From Bacillus timonensis (lineage in GTDB: Bacteria; Bacillota; Bacilli; Bacillales; Bacillaceae_L), in contig JAIVAN010000003.1 of NCBI GenBank assembly GCA_020171895.1, positions 806,001 through 870,000 on the forward strand: a DNA stretch of 64,000 bases, read 5' to 3'. The notes below the pieces were generated by a model. That model made no database searches. It worked only from the letters and a program-made list of their open reading frames with translations, and was not told where the DNA came from. The position numbers were made by a program, and so were the translations under genes. Positions 10,620 to 19,848 of this stretch are shown piece after piece (position 1 is the first letter of the stretch; each line of letters opens with the position of its first letter).

Positions 10620-11297
10620 TTATTCGTTAGGGCTTAGCCCCTTTTTTCTTAATGAAAGCTGTTGATCGAAACAATATTTAAAAATTATCTGGCGTTCATT
10701 CTCACCGATATTAATAAATTCAATAGAGACTTTCTTCCGTTCTCCTTTTTTCCCATCTATTACTCTAATAACTTTACTACTTAGGGATAAGTAATGATAT
10801 TCACCTGATAGCATTTGTAAAACGAAGACAGTATCAAATTCCTTTTCTTGGGGTAGGGTTTGGTTTTCAAGTAGAATAATTGAAGCCCCACCAGCACTAA
10901 TATCCTTGGTTGTACTTACAAACGGTTTAAAATCACTTGAATTCCTTGGATGGATTGCTACATCCGTATAAGTGTCAACTCTTACGAATTGTCTTCTTTG
11001 AATTCTTGTTAAATGATCTTCTCCCGGATAAGAAAGGACTATCACTGGGATGTTTTGCTTTTCCCTTCCAATTACATATGTATCGAATAAATAAATGGAT
11101 GAATCTTTACCTTGTCCTAAAAATGACCCCCTGTAAACAGATCCATTCATTAAGAACACAGATTTACCCGTTTTAGCATTCACAGGATAATCAATATATA
11201 ACCTATCATTTTTTATTTCTACCAACTTACATCTGTATGTCTCACCGTCGACATTAACCATAGGCTCAAGGGTGATGCTATCGCCAATCTTCAACAA
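10620..11297 (-). CDS. ypfA: PilZ-domain c-di-GMP receptor YpfA (MotI/DgrA)
   Basis: PilZ protein of the flagellar-brake family; in B. subtilis the orthologue binds c-di-GMP and disengages the flagellar motor at MotA. The N-terminal YcgR-like domain is followed by the PilZ domain. The two c-di-GMP motifs are RRQFVR (about residues 101-106) and DISAGG (about 132-137), both intact, so ligand binding is expected. I chose a TTG start (11295-11297) because it gives MLKIGDS, aligned with the B. subtilis start. A GTG at 11306 is the alternative. Confidence 0.87.
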   Translation of the reverse strand: MLKIGDSITLEPMVNVDGETYRCKLVEIKNDRLYIDYPVNAKTGKSVFLMNGSVYRGSFLGQGKDSSIYLFDTYVIGREKQNIPVIVLSYPGEDHLTRIQRRQFVRVDTYTDVAIHPRNSSDFKPFVSTTKDISAGGASIILLENQTLPQEKEFDTVFVLQMLSGEYHYLSLSSKVIRVIDGKKGERKKVSIEFINIGENERQIIFKYCFDQQLSLRKKGLSPNE

Positions 11298-11371
11298 ATA
11301 AATCACTCTTTCTGCTCAATTGCAAGTAACTAATCCTCAACTATTAATTATAATTTAAGTGCACAATAAAA

Positions 11372-11398
11372 AAAAGGGAAAGCTTGCACTTCCCCTTA
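11372..11398 (-). terminator. Terminator of sleB-ypeB
   Basis: AAGGGAAAG (about 11374-11382) pairs with CTTCCCCTT (about 11389-11397) with one mismatch. On the minus strand the hairpin is followed by eight T. It lies 10 nt past the ypeB stop. Confidence 0.8.
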
Positions 11399-11408
11399 AA
11401 AGAGCTTG

Positions 11409-12752
11409 TCATTTTCCATATACTGGTTCTGCATTCTTTAATTTTTCAACTTTTTCCTCGAAACCATCATTCGCATTAATGAAAATGCGATACGTATCGT
11501 TATCTATCGTTCCTAGGAATTCATAACAAAGTACTTCTTCACCAATGTCATTAACAATTAGAGCTTGCCTATTTTCCATAATAGTAAGATTAGGATTTAA
11601 GTTTTGCTTTGCTTGTTCTAGAGAAATTGTAGGTTTCCCAACATCTCGTTCTTTTTTAGCTGTTAAAAAGTCTCTGGCTGATAGTGCCATCACTTTACCA
11701 TTATCCAATGCTACCTTAATTTTCACTGATTCTGGATATATTCTTACATCATTTACTGAACTCACAAAATTAAAAACTCCAATATTATCGTATTGAGCAC
11801 TCTCGAATAATGTTAATGTTTCAAAATCATGATCTTTTAAGTATTTTTCTGCAATTGTAGAAGCTTCATTTAAGCTTATTTTTTTACTCTCGACCTCTCG
11901 GTGCTGAATAACCCAAATAGGAAACCCACCCTTTTTCGTAATATCCATATAGGTGTCTGCTTTCTCTTTGGAATCCTTTATTGTCAAACTATAAAATCCA
12001 TTCTTTGCTCCTTCACCATTTTCTACAACAGAAATTTCAACATTTCCTTCAAGATCTAAAAATTTTTTGGCAACCTCTTTCGCCTGTTTTTCACTGATTT
12101 CTTCACCCTTTAAATTAGTGAAATCACCTTTTCCTTTTTCCATGCTTGTAAAAGTTGCACCAAAATCTGATTCTGAGTATGCTTCAACATTCTTTTCTAC
12201 TGTTTTAAATCCATCAATAATTGTATTGTCTGCTTGTTTTTCTCCAGAAGCTAAAGCTAGTTCTACATCCATCCACCTTAGGTTATTTTCAATTACTAAG
12301 TGTTGGACATTTCGTAACTCTTTTTGAATGTCTGCTGATTTTGCATACAAATCTTTTAAAGTTGCATATTCTTTTTCAGTTAAAGGCTCTTTTTCTAGAT
12401 CTCTGACCGCCGTTCTGTAACTGAATTCACCAATTTGAGCAAGAAACTCCTCAGTTTTATTAAACGGAAGTAACGCTAGAGGTAACTGTCCCACATCTGA
12501 GTGGGCTTCTGAGGTAACTCTCCATACCTCGGCCAAAGCGGGCGATAATGATTTTCTTGAGTTCATAGCAAGGGTCGAACCTATTTTATCGTGAAGTAAA
12601 TCAATTTGAAATGTTAAATCATGAAAAGCTCTCTGATAATTATTTTCTGCATGGATAAGGACTGCATTTTTTTCCTGATGTTCTTTGTAGCCCCAATAAC
12701 CTGCTCCTATTATCCCAATGGATAATACGCCTATAAATATTCCACGTAGCAT
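11409..12752 (-). CDS. ypeB: Germination protein YpeB
   Basis: Required for SleB to be incorporated or stabilised in the dormant spore; inner-membrane/cortex protein. The 447-residue sequence has an N-terminal uncleaved signal anchor (about residues 3-22), then the family-specific domain and PepSY-like repeats (DFLTAKKER and VLCYEFLGTI regions). The ATG at 12750-12752 follows AAAGGTGAG, so a GTG two codons earlier is less likely. It starts 14 nt after sleB, the usual bicistronic arrangement. Confidence 0.95.
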   Translation of the reverse strand: MLRGIFIGVLSIGIIGAGYWGYKEHQEKNAVLIHAENNYQRAFHDLTFQIDLLHDKIGSTLAMNSRKSLSPALAEVWRVTSEAHSDVGQLPLALLPFNKTEEFLAQIGEFSYRTAVRDLEKEPLTEKEYATLKDLYAKSADIQKELRNVQHLVIENNLRWMDVELALASGEKQADNTIIDGFKTVEKNVEAYSESDFGATFTSMEKGKGDFTNLKGEEISEKQAKEVAKKFLDLEGNVEISVVENGEGAKNGFYSLTIKDSKEKADTYMDITKKGGFPIWVIQHREVESKKISLNEASTIAEKYLKDHDFETLTLFESAQYDNIGVFNFVSSVNDVRIYPESVKIKVALDNGKVMALSARDFLTAKKERDVGKPTISLEQAKQNLNPNLTIMENRQALIVNDIGEEVLCYEFLGTIDNDTYRIFINANDGFEEKVEKLKNAEPVYGK

Positions 12753-12766
12753 GTTCACTCACCTTT

Positions 12767-13939
12767 CTAATTACAGAAAATATGTTTACCGATTCTTTTT
12801 ATTTGTGGCCTTTGCCATATCCAAGTGCTTGTTGCAGTGTCTGGATTAAAGTAATACGTTGCTCCTCCCGTCGGGTCCCAACCATTTAAGGCATCTAAAA
12901 CTGCTTTTTTGGCTTTTTCATTAGGAGTTAACCAAATTTGACCATCTGCAACTGCTGTAAAAGCAAGCGGTTCAAAAATCACCCCAGATACAGTATTAGG
13001 AAAGGTTGGGCTATTTACTCGGTTTAAAATAACTGCTGCTATTGCAACTTGACCGATATATGATTCTCCACGCGCTTCTCCATAAACTGCATTAGCCATG
13101 AGCTGAATATCATTTTGAGAAAAACCTCCAGGCATATTTTGCGCAACAGCACCTTGCTCTTCTTCTTGGCTTTCTTGTTGTTCCTCTTGTCCTTGTTGCT
13201 GTTCTTGTTGTTGCTGTTGTTCCTGTTGTCCTTGTTGTTGCTGTTGCTCTTGTTGTCCTTGCTGTTGCTGTTGCTCTTGTTGTCCTTGTTGTCCTTGTTG
13301 TTGCTGTTGTTCTTGTTGTCCTTGTTGTTGCTGTTGTTCTTGTTGTCCTTGTTGTTGCTGTTGTTCTTGTTGTCCTTGTTGTTGCTGTTGTTCTTGTTGT
13401 CCTTGTTGTTGCTGTTGTTCTTGCTGTCCTTGCTGTTGTTGCTGTTCGTTTGGAGTTCTAGCTTGTGCTTTATATTTATTCTCTTGTTGAGCTCTTATAT
13501 TTTCAGCACTTTTTCTTGCTTTCGCAATATTTTCTTCTGAAGGGGCTGATTGAATGTTCCACGGTACACCACCATAGTGTGTAAATCTTCTTCCTTTTTT
13601 CAAATTCTCATACACGAATGGTTTATTGTATTTCGTAGCTTTTTTTAACATTTCTTTCGTCTTTTGACCAACTAATCCATCTACTTCTTCTAGACCAAAT
13701 GCTTTTTGGAAATTAACCACAGCCCAGTAAGTACTCCAACCAAATACACCATCAATTCTAGCGTGATAATACCCATTGTATTGAAGCCTAGATTGCAGCT
13801 CTATAACATCATCTCCGGTTGCTCCCCGCTGAATAACCTGGTTAGAGAATGCTTGAGTTGAATTTAAATTGTTGCCAAGGTTAACTGTGCCTAATAATAA
13901 TAAAATCACGGGGAATACAATGAACAACCTAAAGTTCAT
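12767..13939 (-). CDS. sleB: Spore cortex-lytic enzyme SleB with Q-rich insert
   Basis: Lytic transglycosylase that degrades spore cortex during germination. At 390 residues it is about 85 longer than B. subtilis SleB. Order: signal peptide (1-32), peptidoglycan-binding domain (about 35-98), linker, glutamine-rich tandem repeat (about 166-262), and Hydrolase_2 catalytic domain (about 275-390). The catalytic glutamate is in YGEARGE (Glu288), and the C-terminal cysteine is present. All catalytic elements are intact, so the insert lengthens only the linker between binding and catalytic domains. Confidence 0.96.
   Translation of the reverse strand: MNFRLFIVFPVILLLLGTVNLGNNLNSTQAFSNQVIQRGATGDDVIELQSRLQYNGYYHARIDGVFGWSTYWAVVNFQKAFGLEEVDGLVGQKTKEMLKKATKYNKPFVYENLKKGRRFTHYGGVPWNIQSAPSEENIAKARKSAENIRAQQENKYKAQARTPNEQQQQQGQQEQQQQQGQQEQQQQQGQQEQQQQQGQQEQQQQQGQQEQQQQQGQQGQQEQQQQQGQQEQQQQQGQQEQQQQQEQQQGQEEQQESQEEEQGAVAQNMPGGFSQNDIQLMANAVYGEARGESYIGQVAIAAVILNRVNSPTFPNTVSGVIFEPLAFTAVADGQIWLTPNEKAKKAVLDALNGWDPTGGATYYFNPDTATSTWIWQRPQIKRIGKHIFCN
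13154..13444 (-). repeat. 27-bp tandem repeat inside sleB (QQEQQQQQG)
   Basis: About eight copies of a 27-bp unit encode the nine-residue unit QQEQQQQQG, followed by degenerate Q/E-rich sequence. The copies are nearly identical at the DNA level, differing by single-base changes such as tct/tcc and gct/gtt. The array has only in-frame indels, so copy number could change without breaking the gene. Confidence 0.95.
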
Positions 13940-14066
13940 TTTTTATTACCTCCCTAAGCCATATTCAAATGATATTTACATGTATTTTCTGTAGATATTG
14001 GTATTTTATACAGAGGATAGTTAAATGTTTGAAATAATGGTAGTAAGCTTTCCTGCAAAAAGAAAA

Positions 14067-14090
14067 AAGCTTGGCATTTTTGCCAAACTT
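14067..14090 (-). terminator. Terminator upstream of sleB (end of prsW transcript)
   Basis: TTGGCA (14071-14076) and TGCCAA (14081-14086), with flanking partial pairing, form a stem followed on the minus strand by six T. Transcription from prsW through the adjacent repeat element would stop here before sleB. Confidence 0.75.
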
Positions 14091-14115
14091 TATATATATT
14101 TTTTGTTAAAATTTG

Positions 14116-14350
14116 CTACCCTAAAATACGAAACTCTACTTGGGGTGTTAATCTCCGTTGCAGAACTCTCGCTTTCCGCGGGGCGCTTCTTGAGCCTCCT
14201 CGGCTTTGCCTGTGGGGTCTCAAGCCTAGCGCAATTCCCGCAGGAGTCTCGGTTCTTCCACTCCGATTAACACTTCTGAAGTACTTAGATTCAACACTCT
14301 ATAATACACAAAAAATCCTTATTTACTTGGAAGTCTACCCTGAAAATACG
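14116..14350. repeat. Palindromic dispersed repeat, copy 1
   Basis: First of three related elements (others at 42965-43200 and 55789-56048). A GC-rich imperfect palindrome is bounded by GTGTTAATC (14145-14153) and GATTAACAC (14265-14273). Outside it, CTACCCTAAAATACG (14116-14130) and CTACCCTGAAAATACG (14335-14350) form direct repeats 219 bp apart. The core contains CGCTTTCCGCGGGGCG and CCTCCTCGGCTTTGCCTG. With the terminator at 14067 it fills the 440-nt gap between prsW and sleB. No transposase is encoded. Confidence 0.9.
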
Positions 14351-14379
14351 TCTCTATATAAAGGATGTTAATCTTTATT

Positions 14380-15042
14380 TTAAACTATGTTGTTAAATTT
14401 ATTTTTATTTCCATTGGCAATTTTCACTTTTCTTAAGGCTAGCCACCATAGGAAAATCATAAATGGTATGATATAGGTTAGCCAGGTTTCTTTAGTTAAG
14501 AGTATGTAATCATAAATGCCATGTAGAAGAAATGGAAATAAGAGTGCCATTAGTAACAAATCTCTTTTTCTGGAGTGGACTAATTTACTTTTCCCAAGGT
14601 AATACCCCATAATAACACCGAACAAGGCATGACTCGAAACAGGTAGTAGGGCTCTACCTACAGCAAATTGAACGCCATAGGAAAATAAGTACATGATATT
14701 TTCAACCGAAGCAAACCCTAATGAAACTGCTGCACCATAAACAATCCCGTCATAATGTTCATCAAAATCAACATGCTGATATACTGTATATATAAGTACA
14801 AACCATTTAATAAATTCCTCTAGCAAACTTGATGAAATAAAAGCTTGACTAAAATTAGAATTGAAAACACCTTCAACTTCTATTACATATTGAATAAACA
14901 TTATTGGAAAAACTAAAAGTGCGCCGAAAATAAACGAGCGAATAACAGAAGAAATAGGCTCGGTATCATATTTATCTTTTAAATAAAAATAACTTAATAA
15001 TGCAAGACCTGGAGCAATACCTGCCGAAATGACAGTAACCAT
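14380..15042 (-). CDS. prsW: Intramembrane protease PrsW
   Basis: Glutamic-type membrane protease of the CPBP/Abi superfamily. In B. subtilis it makes the first cut in anti-sigma factor RsiW under envelope stress. The 220-residue protein has about seven membrane helices. Conserved motifs are EEFIKW (Glu75-Glu76, Lys79), [11 protein letters not shown] and HGIYDY. Location beside sleB/ypeB is as in B. subtilis. No sigW/rsiW is in this window. It is divergent from ansA, with 164 nt for both promoters. Confidence 0.93.
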   Translation of the reverse strand: MVTVISAGIAPGLALLSYFYLKDKYDTEPISSVIRSFIFGALLVFPIMFIQYVIEVEGVFNSNFSQAFISSSLLEEFIKWFVLIYTVYQHVDFDEHYDGIVYGAAVSLGFASVENIMYLFSYGVQFAVGRALLPVSSHALFGVIMGYYLGKSKLVHSRKRDLLLMALLFPFLLHGIYDYILLTKETWLTYIIPFMIFLWWLALRKVKIANGNKNKFNNIV

Positions 15043-15206
15043 AAGCGACCCCGTTTCTATATGTACTAAGATATCTTTTAATTGAAGAAATGATGAAAAA
15101 TAATAAGTTGAGTTAAGTTTTTCTTTATCGTAACATGTTAATAAGTGAATGAAAATGAAAGATTTACTAATTTGTTTGATGAAATTTAGGAGGAGTACAT
15201 TAACCT

Positions 15207-16178
15207 ATGAAAAAAATTTTACTAATCCACACTGGTGGTACAATTTCCATGATGGAGGACAAAGAAACTGGAGCTGTAAGGCCACCTGAACATAATCCTC
15301 TTATACATACTACTTCTGCCCTTCATTCAATTGCTGATATTTTTGTTGAAGAGTTATTTCACCTACCATCTCCCCATATTACTACAATTGAAATGTTAAG
15401 TTTACGAGATCGAATAGACCAAGCGGTTTTAAATGAAGGAATTGAAGGTGTTGTTATCACTCACGGGACTGATACATTAGAAGAAACTGCTTTTTTCCTT
15501 GACTTAACCATTAAACACGACATACCTGTTGTAGTCACTGGAGCAATGAGATCTAGCAATGAACTAGGAGCAGATGGGCCTTATAATCTAATTTCTTCTG
15601 TAAGAGTAGCCGCAAATGATAATGCGAAAGATAAAGGAGTTCTAGTAGTATTAAATGATGAAATACATACTGCTAAAAATGTAACCAAAACCCACACAAG
15701 TAATATTGCTACTTTCCAAAGTCCACAGTATGGTCCTATAGGAATTGTAAACAAAAGAGGAGTATCATTTCATCACACTCCTATTTCTAGGGATACATAT
15801 GAAATTAAAATGATTACTAAAAATGTCCCTTTATTAAAAGCCTATGCTGGTATGGACGACTCGTTACTTTCAGCGTTAGATACTTTACAAATTGATGGGC
15901 TGGTTATTGAAGCTCTTGGACAAGGAAACCTCCCACCAAGAACGCTTCCGATGTTGAAAAAACTAATTGCTAAAAACATACCCATTGTACTAGTTTCCAG
16001 GTGTTTTAACGGGTTTGTCCAAGATATTTATGAATATGAAGGTGGCGGAAAACAACTCAAGGGATTAGGCATGATTCTTTCAAACGGATTAAACGGCCAA
16101 AAAGCACGACTAAAATTGTTAGTTGCATTAGAGGTAACTTCAGATTGTCATAAACTGCAAGAAATGTTCTATAGATAA
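15207..16178 (+). CDS. ansA: L-asparaginase
   Basis: Hydrolyses L-asparagine to aspartate and ammonia. The 323-residue protein has both asparaginase signatures: TGGTIS near residues 9-14, with the nucleophile Thr12, and HGTDTLEETA near residue 87. There is no signal peptide, so it is cytosolic. AGGAGG precedes the ATG. It is divergent from prsW and convergent with ypdA. B. subtilis ansA sits elsewhere, but other bacilli have a copy here. Nearby gudB also handles amino-acid nitrogen. Confidence 0.93.
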   Translation: MKKILLIHTGGTISMMEDKETGAVRPPEHNPLIHTTSALHSIADIFVEELFHLPSPHITTIEMLSLRDRIDQAVLNEGIEGVVITHGTDTLEETAFFLDLTIKHDIPVVVTGAMRSSNELGADGPYNLISSVRVAANDNAKDKGVLVVLNDEIHTAKNVTKTHTSNIATFQSPQYGPIGIVNKRGVSFHHTPISRDTYEIKMITKNVPLLKAYAGMDDSLLSALDTLQIDGLVIEALGQGNLPPRTLPMLKKLIAKNIPIVLVSRCFNGFVQDIYEYEGGGKQLKGLGMILSNGLNGQKARLKLLVALEVTSDCHKLQEMFYR

Positions 16179-16205
16179 TCTTAAAAGTTTTCTACAAACA
16201 CTGAC

Positions 16206-16251
16206 AAAACAGCAGGTAGAGATGATATAAATCATCTCTACCTGCTGTTTT
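16206..16251. terminator. Strong bidirectional terminator between ansA and ypdA
   Basis: A perfect 21-bp inverted repeat: the arm AAAACAGCAGGTAGAGATG begins at 16206 and its complement ends at 16251, with a 4-nt loop. The A-run and T-run at the two ends suit both directions. It overlaps the last codons of ypdA. Confidence 0.95.
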
Positions 16252-17221
16252 CTTCTTTCATAAATATACTTTTTGCTATTAAATCTCCGTGAAATCGCCC
16301 ATTTTCAATAAAAATTTCATTAGCATTATTCCCTGCTGCTATCACACCAGCTATATATATGTCATTTACATTTGTTTCCATTGTCCCGGCATCAAAACTT
16401 GGCCTTCCGGATTCAGAATCAATTTCAATATTCATCCTTTTTAAGAAAGCATGATCAGGTCTGTATCCAGTCATAGCAAAAACGAAGTCATTTTTAATCT
16501 CTTTTTCTTCTCCAAAAATAGAATATCTAACATGATTCTTCGTAATTTCAATAACCTCTGCTCCAAATTCCATATGAATTACTCCACTCTTTACGAAGGA
16601 ATCAAACTCCGGTAAAATCCAAGGTTTTACACTAGGTGAATATTCTTTACCACGATATAATACTGTAACTTTCGCTCCTGCTTTTACTAATTCAAGCGCT
16701 GCATCAATACTTGAATTTTTCCCACCTATTACCACTACATTTTTATTAAAGTATGGATGACCTTCTTTAAAATAGTGAAAGACTTTTTCCAAATGTTCAC
16801 CTGGAATATTCATGAAGTTTGGATTATCATAGTAACCAGTTGCTACAATTACATATTTAGCTTTATAAGTTTTCGCCAATGTTCGTATTGTAAATTGCCC
16901 GTCTTCATTCTTCACAACTTCTGTAACCTTCTCGAAGGATTTTACGCGAATATTCTTTCTTTTAACGACTTCACGATAATAGGCCAAAGCTTGGATTCTA
17001 ACTGGCTTTCTGTTTTCAGTAATGAATGGTACATCACCAATTTCAAGTTTTTCGCTAGAACTAAAGAAAGTTTGATGAGTAGGATATTCATATATTGCAT
17101 TTACAATATTTCCTTTTTCAATTACTAAAGGTCGAAACCCAACATTTTGTAATGCTATTGCAGCAGACAAACCGCATGGTCCACCACCAATAATAATAAT
17201 ATCCTCTATTTGTAATTCCAT
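16238..17221 (-). CDS. ypdA: Bacillithiol disulfide reductase YpdA (Bdr)
   Basis: FAD/NADPH flavoprotein that reduces oxidised bacillithiol, the main low-molecular-weight thiol of bacilli. The 327-residue protein starts with the FAD site GGGPCG (residues 12-17), which includes the family's active-site cysteine (Cys16 here). A second Rossmann motif, VIGGKNSSID, lies near residue 163, and AMTGYRPD near residue 250. It has no CxxC pair, which separates it from thioredoxin reductase. Start ATG follows GGGAG. Confidence 0.93.
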   Translation of the reverse strand: MELQIEDIIIIGGGPCGLSAAIALQNVGFRPLVIEKGNIVNAIYEYPTHQTFFSSSEKLEIGDVPFITENRKPVRIQALAYYREVVKRKNIRVKSFEKVTEVVKNEDGQFTIRTLAKTYKAKYVIVATGYYDNPNFMNIPGEHLEKVFHYFKEGHPYFNKNVVVIGGKNSSIDAALELVKAGAKVTVLYRGKEYSPSVKPWILPEFDSFVKSGVIHMEFGAEVIEITKNHVRYSIFGEEKEIKNDFVFAMTGYRPDHAFLKRMNIEIDSESGRPSFDAGTMETNVNDIYIAGVIAAGNNANEIFIENGRFHGDLIAKSIFMKEENSR

Positions 17222-17330
17222 TAGGTGTCAACTCCCAACAACTACTTTTTTTATCTTAAAATTAAGTGCAAACTTTTCAAATCCATTAGGATAAATTCAA
17301 CAATAACATAAATCTTCTTTATAAAAAATC

Positions 17331-17361
17331 AAAAACCCCTATCTAAAAATGATAGGGGTTT
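17331..17361 (-). terminator. Terminator of gudB
   Basis: AACCCCTATC (17334-17343) pairs with GATAGGGGTT (17351-17360). T-runs flank both sides. It ends the gudB transcript and insulates ypdA. Confidence 0.92.
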
Positions 17362-17394
17362 TTTGGTTATGATGCAAACAAATTGATTATCGGA

Positions 17395-18675
17395 TTAGAT
17401 CCATCCTCTAAATCTTGAAGCCTCAGCCATTTTTCTTACACCAACCATGTAAGCTGCTAAACGCATATTGACTCTTCGGTTTTGAGATGTTTCATAAATA
17501 CTATTAAAGGACTTAACCATTACTTTTTCAAGTTTTTCTTCAACTTCTTCCTCTGTCCAATAATAACCTTGATTGTTTTGTACCCATTCAAAATAAGATA
17601 CAGTTACACCACCAGCACTCGCAAGAACATCTGGTACTAATAGAATTCCACGTTCAGTTAGGATTTCAGTAGCTTCTAGGGTAGTAGGACCATTGGCTGC
17701 CTCAACAACAATACTTGCACGAATATTATGAGCATTATCCTCAGTAATTTGGTTCTCAATAGCGGCTGGAACTAAAATATCACAATCTAATTCTAATAAC
17801 TCTTGATTCGATATAGTATTGTTGAACAGTTTTGTTACTGTTCCAAAACTATCACGACGATCTAATAAATAATCAATATCTAAACCATTCGGATCATGTA
17901 GCCCACCATACGCATCTGATATTCCAATAACTTTTGCTCCAGCATCATGCATAAATTTCGCTAAGAAACTTCCTGCATTACCAAATCCTTGTACCACGAC
18001 TCTAGCACCTTCAAGTTTAATACCACGTTTTGCAGCAGCCTCACGAATACAGATTGTAACACCTTTTGCCGTTGCAGACTCTCTGCCGTGTGATCCACCT
18101 AAAACTAATGGCTTACCTGTAATAAATCCTGGCGAGTTAAATTCATCAATTCTACTATATTCGTCCATCATCCAAGCCATGATTTGTGAATTTGTAAATA
18201 CATCAGGAGCAGGTATGTCTTTAGTTGGTCCAACAATTTGACTAATTGCGCGAACGTATCCTCTACTTAAACGCTCTAACTCACGAAAAGACATATCACG
18301 TGGGTCACACACAATCCCGCCTTTACCTCCTCCATAAGGTAAGTCAACGATTCCACATTTCAAACTCATCCAAATAGAAAGCGCTTTAACTTCTTTTTCT
18401 GTTACACCTGGATGAAAACGAATTCCACCTTTTGTAGGTCCTACTGCATCATTATGTTGAGCTCGGTAGCCAGTAAATATTTTAACTGAACCATCATCCA
18501 TTCTGACTGGAATTTTTACAGTCATCATTCTTATTGGTTCTTTTAATAATTCATACACTTCTTCTGGATATCCCAACTTTTCCAATGCTTTATGTATGAC
18601 AGTCTGAGTAGACTTTAGGACATCTAGTTTATCATGATTGTTCTGTGTATTTTCGGTATTCTTATCGGCTACCAT
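17395..18675 (-). CDS. gudB: NAD-specific glutamate dehydrogenase GudB
   Basis: Catabolic glutamate dehydrogenase: glutamate to 2-oxoglutarate and ammonia. The 426-residue protein carries the catalytic segment PYGGGKGGI and the Rossmann motif GFGNAGS. The ATG at 18673-18675 is chosen because GGGAGG lies 7 nt upstream; an ATG five codons earlier overlaps that site. The laboratory B. subtilis 168 allele is inactivated by a duplicated three-residue VKA. Here VKA occurs once (EKEVKALSIW), so the enzyme should be active. Confidence 0.95.
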   Translation of the reverse strand: MVADKNTENTQNNHDKLDVLKSTQTVIHKALEKLGYPEEVYELLKEPIRMMTVKIPVRMDDGSVKIFTGYRAQHNDAVGPTKGGIRFHPGVTEKEVKALSIWMSLKCGIVDLPYGGGKGGIVCDPRDMSFRELERLSRGYVRAISQIVGPTKDIPAPDVFTNSQIMAWMMDEYSRIDEFNSPGFITGKPLVLGGSHGRESATAKGVTICIREAAAKRGIKLEGARVVVQGFGNAGSFLAKFMHDAGAKVIGISDAYGGLHDPNGLDIDYLLDRRDSFGTVTKLFNNTISNQELLELDCDILVPAAIENQITEDNAHNIRASIVVEAANGPTTLEATEILTERGILLVPDVLASAGGVTVSYFEWVQNNQGYYWTEEEVEEKLEKVMVKSFNSIYETSQNRRVNMRLAAYMVGVRKMAEASRFRGWI

Positions 18676-19105
18676 TTGTAAACCTCCCAAAATTTTTCAC
18701 AAAATTGAATAATTTTTTTCAAAGGTGACACTTTTAAAAATCAATAGAAGAATACAGTAATTGATCAGCGTGCTTACTGTGGCTTTATTTTGTCTTTAAT
18801 TATTAAATTATTGTCTACCTTTCATGACATAGTATACACCTTCATTTACTATATGCAAAGATGAAAGTTTAAGTTTTATTGATTTTTTTATCTTTTTTGT
18901 AAACGATTACATTCATTGATTTATCTATAATTTATAAATATTTTTTCTTTTAAATTGTTATTCATAATATAATAAATTTATCTGTATTAGCTATGTGTCT
19001 TTTAAATTGTTATTTTACTGTTTGTTATTAAAATACCTTAACTATACTTTGAATTGAACTACTACTATTACATATCCATAAATATTTAATAAGACCTAAA
19101 ATGTT
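18676..19105. other. AT-rich gap upstream of gudB
   Basis: About 430 nt with no open frame worth calling. It is very AT-rich from about 18880 to 19090. An inverted repeat, ACAGTAA (18754-18760) and TTACTGT (18774-18780), lies about 80 nt before the gudB start and may belong to its leader or operator. I see nothing else. Confidence 0.5.
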
Positions 19106-19130
19106 AATAAGACCCAACTTGGGTCTTATT
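19106..19130 (-). terminator. Terminator of mecB
   Basis: AATAAGACCC (19106-19115) pairs with GGGTCTTATT (19121-19130). It lies 10 nt past the mecB stop. Confidence 0.85.
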
Positions 19131-19140
19131 TTCATGCTAG

Positions 19141-19731
19141 TCAATGTCTTTTAATGAAAAAGTGGTGTATGTTTTCTATTGCGTTTTCACTCATTAATTC
19201 TTTTCCATATTCATAAATTCGATATTTTGTAATGGTAGAAGGATTACCATATTCCGCTAATAGTGCGATAAGATCACTCGTTTCAATTAAAGGCTCTTCC
19301 TCAAATATCATAAAAAACCGATTCTCAAACGAAAATAATTTACCACCTACAATTTCCATACAATATAGCCTAGTGGATAACTGGATGACATCTTCAATAC
19401 TTTGGAATTCATACAAAATATCATCACTTTCATCAAGGGTAACTTGCATTTCAATATAATCATCATTAAATTCTTCATCTAACTCATTTTCTTTGTCCGT
19501 TGTCACAATGACAACCATCCCTTGAGCTTTTAATGAATATACTTCTACTGCAACAGGTCCATTTGCCTCAAATCCTAATTCTTCACTTGCTTCCTCAATC
19601 ATATCTCGAAATAATTGATGTACTTTTAGAGAATCTTGCCATAAATCTTCTTTTGTTAAACCTCTCTCAATTAAATCATCGAAGGTTAAAAATATTTTTA
19701 TTTTATTGTAGGTCAATCGTTCAAGCCTCAA
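19141..19731 (-). CDS. mecB: ClpC adaptor MecA paralogue YpbH
   Basis: Adaptor that delivers substrates to the ClpCP protease; paralogue of MecA. The 196-residue protein has the MecA-type N-terminal domain (MRLERLTYNKIKIFL), an acidic linker and the C-terminal ClpC-binding domain. The TTG at 19729-19731 is preferred because GGGAGGGG (19737-19744) lies 5 nt upstream and it reproduces the YpbH N-terminus. A GTG at 19737 would overlap the ribosome-binding site. Confidence 0.92.
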   Translation of the reverse strand: MRLERLTYNKIKIFLTFDDLIERGLTKEDLWQDSLKVHQLFRDMIEEASEELGFEANGPVAVEVYSLKAQGMVVIVTTDKENELDEEFNDDYIEMQVTLDESDDILYEFQSIEDVIQLSTRLYCMEIVGGKLFSFENRFFMIFEEEPLIETSDLIALLAEYGNPSTITKYRIYEYGKELMSENAIENIHHFFIKRH

Positions 19732-19848
19732 AAACACCCCTCCCTACCCGTCACAATTCGATTTACAATTAGTTTATGAAATTATTGTAAGAAGGTTCAT
19801 TATTTCTATTGAATTGGCTTTATTACAAAACATAGGATAATGTATAAC

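Noticed and set aside
13154-13444. Regularly spaced repeats considered as a CRISPR array
   Set aside because: The units are contiguous, in frame and encode a SleB linker; there are no unique spacers and no cas genes.
13115-13540. Open frame on the plus strand encoding an almost pure leucine/serine protein
   Set aside because: It is the complement of the glutamine-rich repeat in sleB, has no ribosome-binding site, and exists only because CAA/CAG repeats read as TTG/CTG on the other strand.
18676-19105. AT-rich gap considered as a small RNA gene
   Set aside because: No clear promoter, stable fold or terminator of its own was seen apart from the mecB terminator and one short inverted repeat.
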